This document shows, one piece after another, positions 11,949 through 21,760 of a stretch of DNA of 64,000 nt. The position numbers and the translations under genes are program-made. The notes beneath the pieces were generated by a model. That model worked only from the letters and a program-made list of their open reading frames with translations, did no database searches and was not told the DNA's origin. The DNA comes from Aporrectodea caliginosa (lineage: Eukaryota; Annelida; Clitellata; Crassiclitellata; Lumbricidae). Each line of letters opens with the position of its first letter. Position 1 is the stretch's first letter. The stretch lies in NCBI GenBank assembly GCA_020284085.1, contig JACEVL010000160.1:1432001-1496000 (forward strand), in the 5' to 3' direction.

Positions 11949-13292
11949 ATGACCTCCCAGTCTCTTGAACTGCTAACTAGCCGAGACATGATTGATAGCG
12001 AGGACATTAGGGCCACTACGAGTAAAGAAGTAAGATCGGAGATGAACCCCCTCACCATGGATAGACTGTTAGGCTCCATTGAAGCACTAGCCACGACGGT
12101 AGCGAGACAGGACGAGAAAGACAGAAGGAGACAGGAGGAGGACAGAAGGAGACAGGAGGAGGACAGAAGGAGACAGGAGGAGGACAGAAGGAGACAGGAG
12201 AGAACTGAAAGGATGATGGCTGAGGTAATTGCTGTATCCAGAGAGAGTAAGCAAGCTGCCTGGGAAAGTGAGAGAAGAACAATGGAAACGTTACAGACAG
12301 TTTTAGACAGACAGGGTGATCTAGAGGCTGAGATGTATTCCGTAGATGAATGGACCGCTTACGATAGCCCAAATCGCGGCAGCCGACCTAATCCGTCTGG
12401 TTGCCCGGTTGACTTCAGACAGAAGTCTGCCCTTCCACTCAATTCAAACCCACCTTCGTCAGGACCCCAAGATGATTTTAGGCCTCCGATTCTGCGGAGA
12501 AGTGAACGGCTTAGACGCCTAAGGAAAGGGAATACGGGCCAGCCTGATAGGGAAAGTCTGAATGAAACCTTCAGTGATTTAGAGATTACTGAACCCACCT
12601 ATTCCTATCCAGGGACCTCCAGCGGTCACGAAGGACAATCCTGGCTTGAACCCCCAGGGTCCCCGGGTCCAGCACCCCGGCATGAGGAAGAAAGTAGTAA
12701 GTATGTATTGCCGCGTGGAAGCCAATTCCACGCGGCTGGCGACGAGGAATACCTGGACGGCGAAAGGGAGGGCTCCCTAGGGCATTACGACCCCAGGGGT
12801 GGGCCTAGCAACCCCATAGGCATAGCGACCGGCCTAACCTCTAGTTTGTCCAGGCGGCAAGGGACGTATGGGGCTATGGCGACGCGTGGAAGCCCACTCC
12901 ACGTGGAAGCCAGCGCAGAAGCAGAAACCCCAAGGTCCCGAGTTCTTACATTTGGCGAGTCGAGAATGGGATTGACTTCCACAGCAGAGAGGAGCAGAGA
13001 GCTTCTTACAGTTCAAGGATCTGGGGTTGGACCTGGATCCTACGTAGTTGGGTCGGCAGACCTTCATCCCAAAAACAGATTTAATATTCTTGTTAAATAT
13101 GCTGATGATACCTATTTATTAGTAGGATCATCTAATATTGGAACAGCTGCCGAAGAATATGACCATGTGGCATCCTGGGCAAAAACTAATAATTTGAAGT
13201 TAAATCCATCTAAGACTCGTGAAATAATTTTCTCAAAAAGGGGTTTCAACTTTCAAAGCATCATCTATACCTATTGTCATCCAAGGTGCTGA
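11949..13292 (+). CDS. ORF1/gag-like protein running in frame into a reverse-transcriptase fragment
   Basis: A 447-codon frame. Residues about 1-50 are acidic/polar. Residues about 57-84 are four copies of DRRRQEE (a 21-bp DNA repeat), predicted to form a charged helix or coiled coil. A long Pro/Ser/Gly-rich region follows, with the basic stretch RRSERLRRLRK. This is the style of a gag or LINE ORF1 protein, but I cannot assign a family. From about residue 350 the sequence becomes reverse transcriptase: VQGSGVGPGSYVV, then KYADDTYLLV with the YADD catalytic motif, then LNPSKTREIIF. The RT frame shifts near 13255 and continues in other frames to 13777, so the polymerase is dead. Whether the first part and the RT belong to one element or were joined by insertion is unclear. 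Confidence 0.6.
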   Translation: MTSQSLELLTSRDMIDSEDIRATTSKEVRSEMNPLTMDRLLGSIEALATTVARQDEKDRRRQEEDRRRQEEDRRRQEEDRRRQERTERMMAEVIAVSRESKQAAWESERRTMETLQTVLDRQGDLEAEMYSVDEWTAYDSPNRGSRPNPSGCPVDFRQKSALPLNSNPPSSGPQDDFRPPILRRSERLRRLRKGNTGQPDRESLNETFSDLEITEPTYSYPGTSSGHEGQSWLEPPGSPGPAPRHEEESSKYVLPRGSQFHAAGDEEYLDGEREGSLGHYDPRGGPSNPIGIATGLTSSLSRRQGTYGAMATRGSPLHVEASAEAETPRSRVLTFGESRMGLTSTAERSRELLTVQGSGVGPGSYVVGSADLHPKNRFNILVKYADDTYLLVGSSNIGTAAEEYDHVASWAKTNNLKLNPSKTREIIFSKRGFNFQSIIYTYCHPRC

Positions 13293-13780
13293 AAGGGTTG
13301 ACACAATTAGAGTGCTAGGGATTACCCTAAGTTCTGACATGCGCATGACAAAGCATACTGAAAAAGTCCTTGCCTCAAGTTCCACTTCTCTATACGCCCT
13401 CCATGGCATGTCTACTTACGCATTGCATGATGTTGCTATGGCAACCACTGTTGCACACCTAATGTATGCCTCCCCTGCCTGGTGTGGGTATGCCAGTGAG
13501 ACTGATAGGAATAAATTACAGAGTATGCTAAATAGGATGAAACGTAGAGGCTAAATTCCTCTTATCTACTACCCCTAGCGTTGTAGATATGTCCCAAGCT
13601 GCTGATTCTGGCTTATTTCGGGCTATTTGTGGGGAATCATGTCATGTTCTCCGAGGAATTTTCCCGCCTACACAGCAAATCAAATATAACTTACGACCCA
13701 GAATTCATAATTTTAATCTCCCAATCAATGATAAATGTAATTACATACCAAGAATCTTGTTTAAAGATACATATTAATTG

Positions 13781-14326
13781 CAGTGGCGTAGCAATAGGTT
13801 GTGCAGGTTGTGCAAAGCACAAGGGCCCACGGCGGCACAAGGGCCCCCGGCGGTCAGACCGTCAGAGCGGCTTTCCTTTCAGAATGTAAATGTAATCAAA
13901 TCAACTTAACCAAGCCCAGTTAGCTACATCAGTAAGAGCGACACGTGAAATATCATTTTCAAAACTGAAGCTCATCAAAACTATCTACGAAGTACCATCT
14001 CAGAAGACGGCTGGGCGACCTGGCATTGTTGTCAATAGAAAATGAACATGCAAAAACGCTTGACACTTCAAAAGTGGTGGATACTTTGTCCAAGAGAAAG
14101 CGTGCAAATGAACGTTTTAACTTTGACGATTCTTCTTCTTAGACTACCATAGACTTGACACTTGCGGCCTGTCCAATTTGATTATCTGACCTTATTTATG
14201 TTGTAGGCTACGCATTAGCGCTCTTTTCCAAGGGTTTCTTGCTTGAAATCGAAGGTGGGGTTCAAGGGGGAGAGGCCCACCACCAAAGCTCTGCACAAGG
14301 GCCCCAAAAACCTTGCTACGCCACTG
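13781..14326. mobile_element. hAT MITE, 546 bp
   Basis: The ends are inverted copies starting CAGTGGCGTAGCAA. They are flanked by perfect 8-bp duplications ATTAATTG at 13773-13780 and 14327-14334. The interior has no coding frame. It landed at the stop codon of the surrounding LINE. Confidence 0.88.
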
Positions 14327-14334
14327 ATTAATTG

Positions 14335-14872
14335 TATTATTATTATTATTATTATTAGACTGTTATTTATAGCGCGCCTAAACAAAATTGGAATCTTGCA
14401 CAAAGGCGCGTAACAGAAAAATCAATCATAGTAAATCTTAAACAGATGTGTTTTAAGGTTAGTTTTAAAAATCGATAAAGTTGGGGATTTGCGGATAAAG
14501 ACAGGGAGTTTGTTCCATTCAGCCGGGCCGGCTAGCGCAAATGCCCTGTTACCAAGTTTTTTGAGTGACCGCGTCACAACAAAATCACCTTGAGATGATG
14601 AACGTAGCCCTCGTCTGGATTGGAGAGAGGAACAGGGTGTAACAAGTGAAGAAAGGTATGCAGGAGAACAGTTTGTGTAGATTCTGTACATTAGAAGACA
14701 CACAACTCTATATTAAACTTGCTGCCAAAGACTTTGATAATGCAATGTTTCGCTTAATAACTTGTTTCACTGAAATCCAATCATGGTGTGCATCCATGCG
14801 CCTTAAACTGAATGCCTCCAAGACAGAACTTATATGGTTTTACCGCAACCCGTTACCTAACTCACAATGTAT
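14335..14872. mobile_element. L2-like LINE with inverted 5' part
   Basis: The left part (14335 to about 14694) is the element's 3' end on the minus strand: an ATT tail, a CATTTATAGCGCGC-like motif shared with 24900, and the C-terminal coding end from LLMYRIY through AEWNKLPVFIR to LKTHLFKIYYD. The right part (about 14695-14868) is in plus orientation and encodes the upstream RT segment DTQLYIKL...EIQSWCASMRLKLNASKTELIWF. The two parts abut at about 14694 with the middle missing. TGTATTAT-like sequence occurs at both outer borders, a plausible target duplication. This is the arrangement left by twin priming. Confidence 0.65.
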
Positions 14873-14999
14873 TATAATTACTTGTATCTGTTTTGAATTA
14901 TTATCTTTAGCCTGACTCTATTAGCTAATTGTGTTACTTGTAACCTGTTGCGTTTTGTCAACTGGATTATTTTGAAATTAAACGAATATGATGATGGTT

Positions 15000-15910
15000 T
15001 CGCCAAGTCTGGCCCAACGACCTGGTCTGGCCTAGCTTGCTGAACTGTGTTGCTCGCAAACTTGTGTCATGGCCGTGGTTAAATTCTAAAATTACTGCGA
15101 AATGTGCTACGGGCAGCGGTGGTGAAGGATCTCACTCGATGAATTCATTGATAAGTGAGCAGGTCCAGGCCATAAGGTCGCTACGGAAAAACGTTCATTT
15201 TACAGTGAACACTTGACCGTTCCAATAATAATTGAGCGCGAAATCTTCATGGCGTATTGGGCTATATCTAGCAACGTTATGCTGTGCTATGTGATTCGTT
15301 TTAATTTCCGATGTACCTTGTTCCGGTTCCGGTCGTTCGATTCCTCCGTCTTTCATTTGACAGTTGTGTGGGTGATGGTTGTTGGTGCAAAATGTGGAAC
15401 TGAAAATTCATAATTTCAGATGAAACCAGCGCTTGATATTTGCAAAATCAAAATTTTAAATATGTACATAAATTATAAAATACGATGTGTTTACTTATTA
15501 CAGGCTAAGAATTGATTTGTCGTTAGGAATTAATATGCGGCCATGATACAGGACTTGGTCGAAATGTTGGAGAGGTCGTGTGAGAATTCTGTGATATTTG
15601 CTGAAAGTGAATGAACCGAAGTTCTTGTATGACAGCCACTTGCACTATTTCGCATCGTATTCCGTTAACAGTGGAATCTTGCAGTTAAAAGTGGCTACAT
15701 AAGTTTGCAATCTCTTGCTCCAGGCCGTGATAAATAAAGTGATCAGTCTGGAAATTTGATATGCTACACACATCTTCGTAATGCCTATTAGTTCATACTT
15801 ATTTTTCTAGGGCAGTAAATTCGTTCCATAACTGTTTGTTATAATTTTGTTTTAAGCCATTTTCCGCTTGTGCAGTTCAAAGTTTGTAGTTTTGTCGTGC
15901 ACCTGATAAA
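15000..15910 (+). promoter_or_regulatory. probable promoter/5' region of the gene starting at 15911
   Basis: CpG-containing sequence at about 15000-15360 precedes the start. A 23-codon upstream frame begins at 15543. There is no protein-coding gene of recognisable family in this interval. Confidence 0.3.
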
Positions 15911-16058
15911 ATGGCAAAATTAAGGCCGCCTCCTTTACCAGACATTGCTTTAACTTCAATGCATTACCTGGCAGATGGGCGGGCAACACGTGTATATAAT
16001 TTAGAAATTGATTTTGATATGCGGTTTTATTTTGAATTGGGAAGTCGAGGTACTACAT
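15911..16058 (+). CDS. probable first coding exon of an unidentified gene
   Basis: ATG at 15911 opens 49 codons ending at a good GTAAGT donor, phase 1. The peptide begins MAKLRPPPLPDIALTSMHYL and continues with an ADGRATRV segment and an acidic/aromatic FDMRFYFELGSRG segment, which looks like natural protein rather than a chance frame. I do not recognise the family. About 165 bp including its start and upstream DNA are duplicated at 16484-16640. Downstream exons were not located. Confidence 0.45.
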
Positions 16059-16555
16059 GTAAGTGAAAATGAAAAACCACTCTTAGCCTCTGCCACTAAA
16101 TTAAGGGGTGCGGGCCGAAACCCGAATCCCCGAAAGGAATTTCGGCCGGATCCCCGAAATTGATTTTCTAAGTCCGAGCCGAATGAACATCATTAACAAA
16201 TACATATTTTAATAGGCAATATATCGTATACATCAAGGCCACTCTAGGTTTCTGTCATGTTTACAATTTAACTTTGAATAGCTCGGTTGCTGTTGTAGAA
16301 AACTGTTAGGGAAATCAGGCTTTTGTCTGTTTTCATCGGTTTCGGGGATTCGGGCTGACCCCAACTTAAGAGACAGTTTATCGAGATGGTCTTCTTACAA
16401 TGTTTAGCAATTGGCCTGAAATTTGATGCTGAGTTGATTTTTAATTATGGATTAGGCATTTGAATTTTCGTTATTTCTTTTTATTGTTATTTTGTTTTAA
16501 GCCATTTTCCGCTTGTGCAGTTCGAAGTCTCTAGTTTTGTCTTGCTCCTGATAAA

Positions 16556-16666
16556 ATGGTGAAATTAAGGCCGCCTCCTTTACCAGACATTGCCTTAACT
16601 TCAATGCACTGCCTGGCAGATGGGCAGGCAACAGAGATATTTAGTTTGTTTTTTGCCTGTTTCTGA
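16556..16666 (+). pseudogene. decayed tandem copy of the 15911 first exon
   Basis: The first 26 codons match the exon at 15911 with scattered substitutions (MVKLRPPPLPDIALTSMHCL, then ADGQAT). The copy then diverges and meets a stop at 16664-16666 with no matching donor. About 70 bp upstream are also duplicated, including GCCATTTTCCGCTTGTGCAG. An alternative-first-exon role is possible, but decay is simpler. Confidence 0.5.
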
Positions 16667-16901
16667 AATTTGTTTTGGATTCCTGCTCCATTTAGACTCC
16701 TACCAAACTCTGCCGTAATGAGTATGTGGTCAGTGGGAAGATCAGGCAGTGCTGGATAGGACTGGTTATGTTCCACTATATGCCAAGGCTAAGAAACTGA
16801 AATTGTTAGCACTTAATACCCATGTCTGCCTTTAGAAATTAGTCTAAGGAACTGCTCTCCCTGGTTTTAAATCTGTTTTGATCAGTCATAGAAAGTTCCG
16901 T

Positions 16902-17396
16902 ATCCTGCCTAATGATGCAAAATAAAAATCTGATTAACGCCTGCAGTTAATGGATCACCTAAACCAGAGTTTAGCTAATTTCAACTTGTTTTATTAAATT
17001 TTTCTCTGGTCAGGTGGCTCATTGGCTGTGGTCGAGTGATGGTTTGGATTATGAGATCTGAAGGCAGTCGTTTGTTAACTAATGCTTTAATGCATTGTCC
17101 TTGAGAGTATTGAACATGTAAGGACCATGAGAAGTTTTTATTTGATACACAAACACAGCATAATCTACAAATAGTTTTTTTGCCTATTTTGTCTTTAAAT
17201 TTTACCTTTGATCCATATTGACAGTTCAATAACCCTGCCCAATGATGAAAAATAATAAACTGATTAACAACCAGTTAATGGACCAGCTAAACCAGAGTTA
17301 TTATTAAACTTAATTTTGTAAATCTTTCTCTGGTCAGGTGGCTCATTGGCTGTAGTTCAGTGATGGTTGGATTATGAGATCTGAGGGCAGTCAATC
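16902..17396. repeat. two direct copies of a 165-bp repeat
   Basis: Copies lie at about 16902-17066 and 17232-17396, diverged by scattered changes and indels. Both contain CTCTGGTCAGGTGGCTCATT, which fits a polymerase III box A (TGGCTCATTGG), with a degenerate box B about 30 bp later. A tRNA-derived SINE present twice is likely; local duplication is the alternative. Confidence 0.55.
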
Positions 17397-17397
17397 T

Positions 17398-17602
17398 TTA
17401 CAATACAATACAACTTTGATATTGCCCTCCTATAAAAGTTCAGAATTGCACACGACCATATGACAGAACATTGACGGTGTAGAGCAATTATTGCAAGTGA
17501 AGGACTTGCTCAAGATCCCTACACTGTCTCGGGCAAGGCTTGAACGTCTACTCCAAGTGTTACAGGCTGAACGCTCAACCAATCGGCCACTGTACTACAC
17601 TA
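17398..17602 (-). mobile_element. tRNA-derived SINE, same family as 56411-56640
   Basis: On the minus strand there is a box A (TGGCCGATTGG), a box B (CGTTCAAGCC), a central block GGATCTTGAGCAAGTCCTTC shared with copies at 56411 and 61608, and a TTGTA-repeat tail at about 17400-17415. Confidence 0.7.
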
Positions 17603-17754
17603 ATATTTTTAATTTGCAAGGGCTGCAGAAATGCTTGTGTTGTAATGAGGTACTAACAGAAATAAACAAAAAGCTGAAACAAATTAGTCATTTTAATATA
17701 CATGTACATACTTTATTTTATTCTCGTATACATAGGTACAATGGTACATAACTA

Positions 17755-19195
17755 GTGTATTGTATTTGTTTATTTATTTATTGCATCAGAAAAACAAATA
17801 GCAGTAGAAATCATGACAGAAACAGAACAATCACTGGGCAACAGGAAGCCAGAAAAAGCTAAAAGCTTATACCACCCTGGCCCCTAGTTCACATTTCGGT
17901 CAACGTTTACGTGTCACACAGATCTAGACAGGTTATGCTGTTAACAGGCAGCTGAGTCCAACAATTTTAGTAATATGCATTAGACATTATACATTGGTCA
18001 AATGATTAGCAAGTTCGTAAAGCACATAAGTCAGAACCAAAGTAAAGTAAACAAACAGATAAATTTTATGACAAGACAACGCAAAAAGAGAAAACAAAAA
18101 TGAAATAAAACAAAAAAGCACTATTAATAACAATAATAAATAACTGAGGAAAATGTGTCCAAGTTAATCAAAACAAATTTAACAGGGATGATTTGTTCAA
18201 CCTATTATTTCAGTTATTTTTCACTGTATTTTAACAAGTAGCCTATTTTCAGTTCACTTTTAAATGTGGAAAGGAATGTCTCTTCGTTAAGTTCATCAGA
18301 CAAAGAATTCCACAAACAATAAATTTTATGACAAGACAACGCAAAAAGAGAAAACAAAAATGAAATAAAACAAAAAAGCACTATTAATAACAATAATAAA
18401 TAACTGAGGAAAGTGTGTCCAAGTTAATCAAAACAAGTTTCACAGGGATGATTTGTTCAACCTATTATTTCAGTTATTTTTCACTGTATTTTAACAAGTA
18501 GCCTATTTTCAGTTCACTTTTAAATGTGGAAAGGAATGTCTCTTCGTTAAGTTCATCAGACAAAGAATTCCACAAACAAGGTCCCAAGACCTGAAAGTTA
18601 CCTGCTGCTGTGCACACAGTGCGTGCATATGGGACAACATAGTTGGATGAGCTCGGAGTGTTATGTGAATGGGTTTTGTCAACTGTTGTGAAGTAATTGG
18701 AGTATTTTTCAGTAACATGTTATGTACAAACTTGAACATGAGCACGAGTTTAGATAAATGAGACAAATCATAAATTTTTATTATGCTTACGGTGCAGAAT
18801 AAAGGATTGGAATGAGATAAGTAAGAAGAATGGGTGATTATTCTTACGGCAGCTTTCTGGAGCTTCAGTATACGGTCTAGATTCCCAGTGCTGTGTGGCG
18901 ACGACCATACAGAGCAGCAGTATGTCATGTGTGGTTCAAGTAGGGTGTGGTATAGTAGTTTTAGTTTGTTGACATCACTAGTCCTGCGGAGTATACCCAC
19001 TATTTTAGATATTTTATTAACTACCATGTCAACATGCTTTCTCCATTTGAGGTCATCAGTAAGTACCACACCGAGAAATTTGATTTCATATCCAGCATAG
19101 TCTTGGTCTGCCTTTCTTTCTTTCTTTGAATCTTGCATGTAGTGCATGTGTGGAATTCCATTAGCTGGCTGGCATTCTCGCGACATGTCCAAACC
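17755..19195 (-). mobile_element. CR1/Jockey-like LINE fragment
   Basis: On the minus strand, RT thumb and C-terminal sequence runs from FLGVVLTDDLKWRKHVDMV through LLYHTLLEPHMTYCCSVWSS and LKLQKAAVRIIT. A frameshift near 18590 leads to GPCLWNSLSDELNEET and FKSELKIGY. The 3' untranslated region extends to an AAATAAATAAA tail at about 17760. The 5' end (endonuclease and RT palm) is missing. A 260-bp segment is tandemly duplicated at its 3' end. Confidence 0.75.
18061..18580. repeat. 260-bp tandem duplication
   Basis: 18061-18320 and 18321-18580 are nearly identical, differing at a few positions. The unit spans the end of the LINE coding region and part of its 3' untranslated region, so the duplication arose after or during insertion. 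Confidence 0.9.
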
Positions 19196-19257
19196 ATCGG
19201 AATCTTTGCTGAAAGAATTTGTCTGGCAGAGTTTTTTGGATTCTTCATTTTTGTATT

Positions 19258-19655
19258 GTCTTATGTTGTTTCTTATTTTCTGTATTCTTCAAATCTCTAA
19301 TTTTCCACAGACAACTCATTTCTGCTTTGAGTATTCTTTTCTCATCTTGCTTTCGCATTGTCCAACATTCTGATCCTTATAGGAAAGTCGGTTGTATCAT
19401 CATCTTGTATATTTTGTATTGATTTTTCTTTGTTAGTTGTCTGATTTTCCTGTTCACTGGTCCAAATCCTTGTGAAGTGCATCCAATTCTTCTTTGCAAC
19501 CAAATTGGCACATTTAGCTGTACGGCTTAATTTTGTAATCTTGCTAGTCATTTATCTGCAAATATGCCTTTAAAGAAATGGTAGAATAAATTCTGGAGTC
19601 TCAACATTGTCTTATGTTGTTTCTTATTTTCTGTATTCTTAAAATCTCTGTAATT
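19258..19655. repeat. pair of ~45-bp direct repeats
   Basis: TGTCTTATGTTGTTTCTTAT and the following TTTCTGTATTCTT sequence occur at about 19256-19300 and 19608-19652. The interval between (T-rich on plus) shows no gene. Confidence 0.6.
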
Positions 19656-19701
19656 TTGTAGAGAGAAGAATCTTTCAATAGTATCTCAAAGCATAAGTGT
19701 T

Positions 19702-21522
19702 TCAGTGTTGTAATGTGTTTACCAAACTACAGCGAAATATACCAGTAGTTCGGCTGGAGTCAAGAAACACGTCATCAGGTGAAGAAACTCCATGGCCAGA
19801 ACAATGCTCTAGAAATTCCTTCTCTATTTCAAACAATTCATCACACAGCCCACAACCATAAGGCATTGCCATAAAAAGCTTAAAATCCTCAGGTAAATTC
19901 AATTTGTTCACATAAAGACATTTGGTGGCTCTAATATTCTCTCGATCTGTTGCTTCATTAGAACCACTATGCATATTCCTTCTTTCACTAGTAATGCTCT
20001 TAGTACTTAATGCAATGCATCTATTAGAAATGTTAGGATTTACTTCACCTCCCAGTATAATATCACCTGCTTGTAGTCCTGAATGGGAGTTCAAGTGCTT
20101 AGTTAAAGAACTACATGTGCTAACAGGTTTCTTGCATGTATGGTGCTTCTCAGCCAAATAAGTTGTTCTGTGTTTCTTTAGACCTGTGAGTGCCGTGACT
20201 CCCTTTTCACAAACATCACTTATGTATGGTTTTTCTTCAGCATGGGTTCTTGTATGAATTTTCATGTTACCAAGTTGGTGAAATGGCTTGGGACATAAAC
20301 GATACTTGTATGGTCTTTCTCTTGTGTGGGTCCTCTTGTGGATTTTCACACTACTAGCACTAAAAAATGATTTCGGACATAACTCACATTGGTACTGTTT
20401 TTCTCCTGTATGGGTTCTCATATGATACTTCATATTACCCATGTGGTTGAATGATTTCTGACATAACTCACATTTGTACAGTTTTTCTCCTGTATGGGTT
20501 CTCAAATGATACTTCATATTACCCATGTGGTAGAATGATTTCTGACATAACTGGCATCTGTACGGTCTTGCTCCTGTATGGGTTCTCTTATGGAAATTCA
20601 GAGTTTTTGCGCTAGCAAATGATTTACGACATAACAGGCATTTGTATGGTCTTTCTCCTGTATGGGTTCTCATGTGAATTGTCATAGTACCAGATTCAGT
20701 AAATGATTTCTGACATAACTCACATTTGTACAGTTTTTCTCCTGTATGGGTCCTCATGTGTATTTTAAGCCTACCAGATTGAGAATATGCTTTCTGACAT
20801 AACTGGCATTTGAATGATTTTTCTCCTGTATGGGTTCTCATGTGGATTTTCTGAGTACCAGCTTCAGAAAATGATTTCTGACATAACTGGCATTTGTATG
20901 GTTTTTCTCCTGAATGGGTTCTCATGTGGACTTTCAGAGTACCAGAACGAGAAAATGATTTCAAACATAACTGGCATTTGTTTGGTTTTTCTCCTGTGTG
21001 AGTTCTCATATGACGCTTCACATGACAAGCTTGGATAAATGATTTCTGACATAAATGACAGCTGTATGGTTTTTCTCCTGTATGGGTTCTTTTGTGGACT
21101 TTCAGAGAACCAGCATGAGAAAATGCTTTCTGACATAACTGACATTTGTATGGTTTTTCTCCTGTATGGGTTCTCGTGTGGGTTTTCAAAGTACTAGCTT
21201 CAGCAAATGCTTTCTGACATAACTGACATTTGTATGGTTTTTCTCCTGTATGGGTTCTCATGTGGACTTTCAAATTACTAGTGTCATAAAATGATTTCTG
21301 ACAGAACTGGCATTTGTATGATGTTTCTCCTGTATGGATTATCATGTGGACTTTCAGAGCACCAGCTTGAGAAAATGATTGATGACAAAACTGGCATTTG
21401 TAGGGTTTATCTTCTGTATGAGTTCTCATATGACACTTCATATTACAAACTTTGTCAAATGCCATCTGGCATAAGTGACATTTGTATGATTTTCCTACAG
21501 TAGGTGTTTTCATATCAGCCAT
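19702..21522 (-). CDS. C2H2 zinc-finger protein (multi-finger)
   Basis: A 606-aa single-exon frame starting at the ATG at 21522. A longer frame upstream lacks an ATG and meets a stop. From about residue 14 it carries a tandem array of 14 intact C2H2 fingers with TGEKPYKC linkers (pattern CxxC, twelve residues, HxxxH). Three degenerate fingers follow that have lost a cysteine or histidine. A spacer then leads to an isolated last finger, YGCGLC...FLEHCSGH. Such proteins are nuclear, sequence-specific DNA-binding factors; no KRAB, BTB, SET or ZAD domain is seen. Finger backbones are very similar while helix positions vary, typical of arrays expanding by unit duplication. It could be functional or a recent retro-copy; the absence of introns fits either. 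Confidence 0.8.
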   Translation of the reverse strand: MADMKTPTVGKSYKCHLCQMAFDKVCNMKCHMRTHTEDKPYKCQFCHQSFSQAGALKVHMIIHTGETSYKCQFCQKSFYDTSNLKVHMRTHTGEKPYKCQLCQKAFAEASTLKTHTRTHTGEKPYKCQLCQKAFSHAGSLKVHKRTHTGEKPYSCHLCQKSFIQACHVKRHMRTHTGEKPNKCQLCLKSFSRSGTLKVHMRTHSGEKPYKCQLCQKSFSEAGTQKIHMRTHTGEKSFKCQLCQKAYSQSGRLKIHMRTHTGEKLYKCELCQKSFTESGTMTIHMRTHTGERPYKCLLCRKSFASAKTLNFHKRTHTGARPYRCQLCQKSFYHMGNMKYHLRTHTGEKLYKCELCQKSFNHMGNMKYHMRTHTGEKQYQCELCPKSFFSASSVKIHKRTHTRERPYKYRLCPKPFHQLGNMKIHTRTHAEEKPYISDVCEKGVTALTGLKKHRTTYLAEKHHTCKKPVSTCSSLTKHLNSHSGLQAGDIILGGEVNPNISNRCIALSTKSITSERRNMHSGSNEATDRENIRATKCLYVNKLNLPEDFKLFMAMPYGCGLCDELFEIEKEFLEHCSGHGVSSPDDVFLDSSRTTGIFRCSLVNTLQH

Positions 21523-21760
21523 CAGGTGAAAACTTGAGCAAATGATTTCCGACAGACCTGGTATTAGAATAGTCTTTCTCCAACATAGATTCTCACGATG
21601 CTTTACATTACGAACCGCTGCAATGAATTGTGACAAATGGCAGTATTTTTCTTCCCAAGTTTTCTTATGCCTCTCCAAATCACCAGAATGTGCAACTGAT
21701 TCCTGGCATTACTGGGATGTGTATGGTTTGTCCTCAGCTTGCACTTTGTTACGCATGCCA
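21523..21760 (-). pseudogene. decayed zinc fingers upstream of the finger gene
   Basis: In the same frame, upstream of the start, finger-like remnants survive (SGDLERHKKTWEEKYCH, VKHRE, KPYTSQ) with a stop codon at about 21713. This suggests the array once extended further N-terminal or that the gene lost its original 5' part. Confidence 0.5.

Larger units (their letters stand above)
12955..14998 (+). mobile_element. 5'-truncated CR1-like LINE, interrupted by two insertions
   Basis: RT motifs start near 12985 and continue, with a frameshift near 13255 and a stop at 13552-13554, through the LGITL...LMYASPAWCGYA thumb region to the C-terminal NLRPRIHNF...YIPRILFKDTY, ending at a TAA at 13775-13777. 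The same C-terminus recurs at 52258-52485 and 61018-61145. The 3' untranslated end appears to resume at about 14873 and finishes with an AAATTAAACGAATATGATGATG tail at about 14998, matching tails at 32978, 52594 and 61280. Between these lie a hAT MITE (13781-14326) and an L2-like LINE (14335-14872). Confidence 0.65.

Noticed and set aside
20814..21503. several antisense frames opposite the zinc-finger gene
   Set aside because: Periodic shadows of the repeated TGEKPYKC coding units.
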